NCBI RefSeq assembly: GCF_900104355.1
Contig: NZ_FNIY01000001.1
Span: 1,054,001 to 1,118,000 of the forward strand
DNA from: Phyllobacterium sp. OV277
Lineage (GTDB): Bacteria > Pseudomonadota > Alphaproteobacteria > Rhizobiales > Rhizobiaceae
Length of the DNA: 64,000 nt
Direction: 5' to 3'
The first letter of the stretch is position 1. Each line of letters starts with the position of its first letter. The translations under genes and the position numbers were made by a program. A model generated the notes under the pieces. That model did no database searches. It was given only the letters and a program-made list of their open reading frames with translations, and was not told the DNA's origin. Positions 60,112-64,000 of the stretch are shown piece after piece.

Positions 60112-61017
60112 ATGAGCGCGATTTCAGAAGCAAACACCCCATCTGCCCCCCCTGCCGCCGTTCAGGAGCGCAAGCGACTGTCGCTCGATTGGCTTGGCGT
60201 GATGCCGTTCATCATCTTTGCGGTGATGTTTCTGGTTCTGCCGACGATCTATCTTGTGGCTGGCGCATTTCAGGATGCGCAGGGCAATCTCACCCTTGCC
60301 AATATCGGCAACCTTTTTCAGGCGTCCATCATAGATGCCTATGTCATATCGATCAAAATCTCGCTGACCTCGGCGCTTCTGGGTGCGTTGATCGGCTTCT
60401 GCATTGCCGCGGCGATCACCCTTGGCGGTCTACCCAGCTGGATTCGCGCTCCGCTGATGACCTTTTCCGGTGTCGCATCGAATTTCGCCGGTGTTCCGCT
60501 GGCCTACGCCTTCCTGTTTACATTGGGGCGCACGGGACTGGTCACTTATCTTCTGGTCAATGTTTTTGGCTTCAACCTCTACGCCCATGGCTTCAATCTC
60601 TTGAGCTTCTGGGGTCTGACGCTGACCTATCTCTACTTCCAGATTCCCCTGATGGTTCTCATCATCACCCCGGCTCTTGATGGGTTGAAGCGGGAGTGGA
60701 AGGAAGCCGCCCTTATTCTCGGTGCCACCAGCCCGCAATATTGGCGCATGGTGGCATTTCCGATCCTTTGGCCTGCCCTGCTCGGCACTATTCTCCTGCT
60801 TTTCGCCAATTCCTTCGGCGCCATCGCAACAGCCTACGCCCTGACGGGATCATCACTCAGTATCGTTCCCATCGTTCTTTATGCGCAAATCCGCGGCGAC
60901 GTCCTGCAGGACCCGCAGCTTGGTTTTGCGCTGGCTTTCGGCATGATCGTCATCACCGGTATTTCCAACGGCATTTACATCTGGATGCGCGCCCGCAGTG
61001 AACGGTGGCTGAAATGA
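60112..61017 (+). CDS. ABC importer, first permease
   Basis: A 301-residue inner-membrane permease with six hydrophobic segments and the EAA loop EAALILGATSPQYWRMVAFP. The N-terminus is a Pro/Ala-rich cytoplasmic stretch. It overlaps the next permease by 4 bases (ATGA). It belongs with the binding protein upstream and the ATPase downstream. Confidence 0.9.
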   Translation: MSAISEANTPSAPPAAVQERKRLSLDWLGVMPFIIFAVMFLVLPTIYLVAGAFQDAQGNLTLANIGNLFQASIIDAYVISIKISLTSALLGALIGFCIAAAITLGGLPSWIRAPLMTFSGVASNFAGVPLAYAFLFTLGRTGLVTYLLVNVFGFNLYAHGFNLLSFWGLTLTYLYFQIPLMVLIITPALDGLKREWKEAALILGATSPQYWRMVAFPILWPALLGTILLLFANSFGAIATAYALTGSSLSIVPIVLYAQIRGDVLQDPQLGFALAFGMIVITGISNGIYIWMRARSERWLK

Positions 61018-61808
61018 AGAAAACCAACCGCATCTGGTCCTGGCTCGCGCTCGCCTTCGGCATTCTCTATTTTGCTTTGCCATTGATAGGATTGCTCGAA
61101 TTTTCTCTGCGCATGCGGCGCGGCACCTATTCGCTCGATGCCTATTGGGTTGTGCTGGCTGACCCCGGATTTCAGGCAACCTTTGCCTATTCGGTGGTCA
61201 TGGCTATCGCCACCATTATCGTTGGCGTCGTTCTGGTTGTTCCAACCGCCTATTGGGTGCGTCTGCGGTTACCCGGCTGGCGGCCGTTCATCGAGTTCAT
61301 AACGCTGCTGCCGCTGGTTATCCCGGCAATCGTTATCGTCTTTGGCTATATCAGGCTCTACAATACCTCATCGATGCTGCCACTCACAGGCTCGGCGATG
61401 GGAACAAATATCCTTCTCGTTTTCGGTTATACGACGCTGGCCCTGCCCTATATGTACCGCGCCGTCGATACGGGTCTCGGTGCCATCGATATCCGTACCA
61501 TGACGGAAGCCGCCGAAAGCCTTGGTGCAAGCCGGGTAACCATCATGTCGCGCATCATTCTTCCGAATGTGCTGGTGGCGGTTCTGTCGGGCGCATTCTT
61601 GACCTTTGCCATCGTCATCGGTGAATTCACCATGGCGGCACTGCTCAACCGGCCAGCTTTCGGACCGTTCCTGCAACTGATGGGTGCCAACCGGGCGTAT
61701 GAGCCAGCGGCTCTATCGGTTATTTCGTTCGCCATTACCTGGGTCTGTATGGGGCTTATCCAGGTCGTCACCCGTTTCAACAAATCCCTCGCGGCAACAA
61801 AGCGATAA
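61014..61808 (+). CDS. ABC importer, second permease
   Basis: A 264-residue permease with six segments and the EAA loop EAAESLGASRVTIMSRIILP, followed by VIGEFTMAALLNRP. The ATG at 61014 overlaps the preceding stop (ATGA) and is preferred over a GTG at 61005. It forms a heterodimeric channel with the first permease. Confidence 0.9.
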   Translation: MKKTNRIWSWLALAFGILYFALPLIGLLEFSLRMRRGTYSLDAYWVVLADPGFQATFAYSVVMAIATIIVGVVLVVPTAYWVRLRLPGWRPFIEFITLLPLVIPAIVIVFGYIRLYNTSSMLPLTGSAMGTNILLVFGYTTLALPYMYRAVDTGLGAIDIRTMTEAAESLGASRVTIMSRIILPNVLVAVLSGAFLTFAIVIGEFTMAALLNRPAFGPFLQLMGANRAYEPAALSVISFAITWVCMGLIQVVTRFNKSLAATKR

Positions 61809-61823
61809 TCGGGAAACCAGCCA

Positions 61824-62891
61824 ATGTCATTTCTCACCATCAGCCATTTGAAAAAGAGTTTTGGAGCCACCACGGTGGTTCACGATTTCAATCTTGATAT
61901 CGAAAAGGGTGAGTTCATCTCTTTCCTCGGCCCCAGTGGCTGCGGCAAGACGACGGTTCTGCGCATGGTGGCCGGCTTTGAAACGCCAAGCTCCGGCATC
62001 ATCAGCATCGGCGGCAAGGACGTCGTCAACCTCAAGCCGAACCAGCGCAATATCGGCATGGTGTTTCAGGCCTATGCCCTCTTCCCCAACATGACAGTGG
62101 CGCAGAATGTCGCCTTTGGTCTGAAGGTCGCCAAGAAGCCGCAAGCCGAAATCAACGCGACGGTGCATGAGATGTTGTCGCTGATCAAACTCGATCATCT
62201 TGCCGAACGTTTCCCCTATCAACTGTCAGGCGGTCAGCAGCAGCGCGTTGCGCTTGCCCGCGCGCTTGCCACCAAGCCGCAGGTTCTGTTGCTTGACGAG
62301 CCGCTGTCGGCGCTCGATGCAAAAATCCGTGTTTCCCTGCGCGAAGAAATCCGCGCGATCCAGCGCAAGCTCGGCATCACCACGATTTTCGTCACCCACG
62401 ATCAGGAAGAAGCCCTGTCGATCTCCGACCGCATCGTCGTTATGTATGAAGGCCGCGCCGAACAGGTCGGTACACCATTCGAGATTTATAACCAGCCGGC
62501 GACACGCTTCGTCGCTTCCTTCGTTGGCACGTTAAACACGCTGGATGCTGTCGTGCGCGATGCGGCAACAGGCGTTATTACCGTCGACGGCAAGGACGTC
62601 TCGATTGGCTTGAAGCGCCTCAATGGCCACAAAACGGGCGATAAGATTTCCCTCGCCGTGCGCCCGGAAGCCGTCAGTCTTGGCGAAGCAACCGACAAGC
62701 GTGAAACAACACTGGACGGCCGCATCAACAGCGTGCACTTCCTCGGCTCGGTCATCCGTATCCGCGCATCGCTTGGCGAAAACATCGTCTCGTTCGACAC
62801 GTTCAACAACCCAAGCGCCCCCCCACCCACACCGGGCGAAGACGTCAAGGTCAGCCTCGCCGCCAAGGATTTGCTGGTTCTGGAGCATTAG
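61824..62891 (+). CDS. ABC importer, ATPase (PotA/FbpC-type)
   Basis: A 355-residue ATPase with Walker A GPSGCGKTTVLRMVAGFE, signature LSGGQQQRVALARAL, Walker B VLLLDEPLSALDAK, switch His in TIFVTHDQEEA, and a C-terminal TOBE domain (KISLAVRPEAVSLGE). It begins 15 bases after the second permease. The family fits polyamine or ferric uptake; the substrate cannot be read from the ATPase. Confidence 0.92.
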   Translation: MSFLTISHLKKSFGATTVVHDFNLDIEKGEFISFLGPSGCGKTTVLRMVAGFETPSSGIISIGGKDVVNLKPNQRNIGMVFQAYALFPNMTVAQNVAFGLKVAKKPQAEINATVHEMLSLIKLDHLAERFPYQLSGGQQQRVALARALATKPQVLLLDEPLSALDAKIRVSLREEIRAIQRKLGITTIFVTHDQEEALSISDRIVVMYEGRAEQVGTPFEIYNQPATRFVASFVGTLNTLDAVVRDAATGVITVDGKDVSIGLKRLNGHKTGDKISLAVRPEAVSLGEATDKRETTLDGRINSVHFLGSVIRIRASLGENIVSFDTFNNPSAPPPTPGEDVKVSLAAKDLLVLEH

Positions 62892-62977
62892 GAATTTCCA
62901 GCGATTAGCACACGGTTCCAGCTGTGAATCTCGCGATGTACATAACCGATTTGGTGCTCGGCTAAACGGATTTCATC

Positions 62978-63220
62978 ATGGTTGCAATCGACGTCGTTGA
63001 AGCTGTGGCCCAATTATCAACTCTGGTGGAAAGCTTGGAGCTTGGCCGCGAGAGCGAAATCATTCTGACGCGTAATGGGATGCCCGTTGCCAAACTGATG
63101 CCATTTCCGGCTCCCAAGCGTGTTGGAGCAGCACGGCACATTCTTGCTGGTCTCAACCTGCCAAAAACTGTCGACGAATTTAATGCCGGTGATGAAGATC
63201 TTGCGGATTTATTCCGCTGA
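62978..63220 (+). CDS. Phd/YefM-type antitoxin without a visible toxin
   Basis: An 80-residue protein of the Phd/YefM antitoxin type: AQLSTLVESLELGRESEIIL and TRNGMPVAKLMPF form the dimerising DNA-binding part, and the rest is an extended toxin-binding tail (DEFNAGDEDLADLFR). The usual PIN or Doc/RelE toxin is expected directly downstream, but the next gene is on the opposite strand and encodes a membrane protein whose end overlaps the antitoxin stop by 12 bases. It may be an orphan antitoxin or one acting on a toxin elsewhere. Confidence 0.8.
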   Translation: MVAIDVVEAVAQLSTLVESLELGRESEIILTRNGMPVAKLMPFPAPKRVGAARHILAGLNLPKTVDEFNAGDEDLADLFR

Positions 63221-63601
63221 ATGCTTGCGTGGCGGAATTGCCATGAGCAGCATGACACCGAGGTTAATTGCGAAGAAAATGCCAAAGGTCTCGAGGGTTT
63301 CATCAATCGGTAAACCGGGTTTCCAAGCATAGACGGTAAACCACGCTGGAAACGCCAGCGCCTCGAAAAAGCGGTATATGAACAGTCTTGGCCAGGATTC
63401 GGTATCGGACTTCGAAAAGCTCTTACCGGTTCGCCCCCAACCCATCGTAACAACCACGTAGAGACCAGAAGCAAGGGTTTTTATCAGAGCAAGACCGGCT
63501 GAATCACCCTGCAAATAGGTTGCGCCTCCCATGACGGCCATGAATGTTATGCACAGCAGCAGCTTTCCCCATATAGGCGGAATTTTGCGTATCCCGATCA
63601 T
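63209..63601 (-). CDS. Small membrane protein of unknown function
   Basis: About 130 residues with three to four hydrophobic segments (LLLCITFMAVMGGATYL, TLASGLYVVVTMGWG, FFEALAFPAWFTVYAW, FGIFFAINLGVMLLMAIP). I do not recognise the family. The ATG at 63601 is a guess; a GTG eight codons further up (63625) is in frame. Its 3' end overlaps the convergent antitoxin gene by 12 bases. Confidence 0.65.
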   Translation of the reverse strand: MIGIRKIPPIWGKLLLCITFMAVMGGATYLQGDSAGLALIKTLASGLYVVVTMGWGRTGKSFSKSDTESWPRLFIYRFFEALAFPAWFTVYAWKPGLPIDETLETFGIFFAINLGVMLLMAIPPRKHSAE

Positions 63602-63704
63602 CAGTCTCGATAGACCCTCTGTCACTTCTTTTCATCAAAAATAATATCAGATGCGTCGACAAAAACTATACGACTCTAGTCGCATATGGCGGCTTCATCC
63701 TTGT

Positions 63705-63733
63705 ACAAAAAAGGGCGCCTCCCGGCGCCCTTT
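63705..63733 (-). terminator. Terminator of the Fe-dependent alcohol dehydrogenase gene
   Basis: GGGCGCC and GGCGCCC (63713-63730) form a 7-bp GC stem around a 4-base loop and, on the minus strand, are followed by TTTTTT. It lies 29 bases after the stop of the partial gene at the window end. Confidence 0.88.
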
Positions 63734-63758
63734 CGCTTGTTCTTCCGCGTGGCTTCAA

Positions 63759-64000
63759 TCAGCCTTCAATCGCTTCATCCAGCAGTTTCAGCGCTGCTTT
63801 CTTTGTCAGTTTGACCGGGTTACCGCCCGCAGTCGGATCGACTATGGCCATGTCGGCAATCAGCTCTTTCTGCTTCTTGCTCATGCTCAGATCCTTGATC
63901 AGGCCGGGCAATGTGTGCGGCACTTTCAGCTCCTTGCGCAGCTTGATAATCGACTTGGCAAAGCCATCGAACCCACCCTTGATGCCGATATAGTTGGCGA
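63759..64000 (-). CDS. Iron-containing alcohol dehydrogenase, C-terminal part (cut by window edge)
   Basis: The minus-strand frame is open from the window end to a TGA at 63759-63761. The visible ~80 residues read FDGFAKSIIKLRKELKVPHT, LSMSKKQKELIADMAIVDPT and GGNPVKLTKKAALKLLDEAI. This is the C-terminus of group III (iron-containing) alcohol dehydrogenases, with the hallmark DPTAGGNP. The metal-binding histidines lie outside the window. The substrate is unknown. Confidence 0.85.
   Translation of the reverse strand, partial: ANYIGIKGGFDGFAKSIIKLRKELKVPHTLPGLIKDLSMSKKQKELIADMAIVDPTAGGNPVKLTKKAALKLLDEAIEG

Noticed and set aside
63671..63682. Palindrome CGACT-CT-AGTCG before the partial dehydrogenase terminator
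   Set aside because: It is short, has no gene start next to it and lies beyond two convergent or tail-end genes; likely chance.

Overview
The window looks like a chromosome or chromid segment of an alphaproteobacterium of the order Hyphomicrobiales, close to the Ochrobactrum/Brucella, Phyllobacterium and Sinorhizobium groups. The grounds are the iolRCDEB-type inositol island, mocDEF-like rhizopine genes, an ECF sigma/NrsF pair, palindromic intergenic repeats and moderately high GC. I see no phage, transposase, integrase, rRNA, tRNA or CRISPR array. The genus cannot be fixed from the sequence alone.

Layout. 0-5.2 kb: end of an AraC-type regulator, a RidA-like protein, a secreted MxKDx-repeat protein with a cytochrome b and a Tat-exported molybdoenzyme, a DUF1223 protein, and an ECF sigma factor with its NrsF-type membrane anti-sigma factor. 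5.2-20.1 kb: the inositol island (iolB, a small membrane protein, iolE, iolD, iolC fused to DUF2090, iolR, an iolY-like dehydrogenase, idhA, and an ABC importer), then an IolI-like isomerase. 20.2-25.9 kb: a LacI regulator with a mocD-mocE-mocF oxygenase set, a divergent PanB homologue and purU. 26.3-29.6 kb: a LysR regulator and a GbcA/GbcB-type Rieske demethylase preceded by a clear cobalamin riboswitch. 30-43 kb: a 2H-phosphoesterase-like gene, then an L-fucose-type sugar-acid pathway with its ABC importer, IclR regulator and lactonase. 43.5-48 kb: CPA2 antiporter, DUF924 protein, TerC/CBS protein. 48-54 kb: a Zur-type zinc regulon (COG0523 GTPase, AztD, zinc ABC importer, zur). 54-57.7 kb: TetR-EmrAB efflux. 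57.7-64 kb: MOSC protein, a POTF/FbpA-type ABC importer, an orphan Phd antitoxin, a membrane protein and the end of an Fe-dependent alcohol dehydrogenase.

How the parts fit. Inositol would enter through the ABC importer, be oxidised by IdhA/IolY and degraded by IolE, IolD, IolB and IolC-DUF2090; no iolA is present here. MocDEF can feed the same pathway by removing the O-methyl group of rhizopine. MocDEF and GbcAB reactions both release formaldehyde, and purU beside them could drain the one-carbon units. In the fucose region, mutarotase, lactonase, dehydratase, SDR and FAH hydrolase make a non-phosphorylating route to pyruvate and lactate; the first dehydrogenase is not certain.

The most unusual items are (i) a B12 riboswitch in front of a betaine-type Rieske demethylase; (ii) the mocDEF-PanB-like-purU cassette with an array of TGATAG/CTATCA palindromes, one also in front of the iolI-like gene; (iii) seven copies of a long palindromic element whose two arms change together from copy to copy, five of them in the inositol island and two carrying a second perfect palindrome; and (iv) a separate element with 48-bp perfect arms inside the fucose operon that seems to supply the 5' end of a coding region. 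All functional statements rest on reading the sequence and on remembered family knowledge; no search was run.
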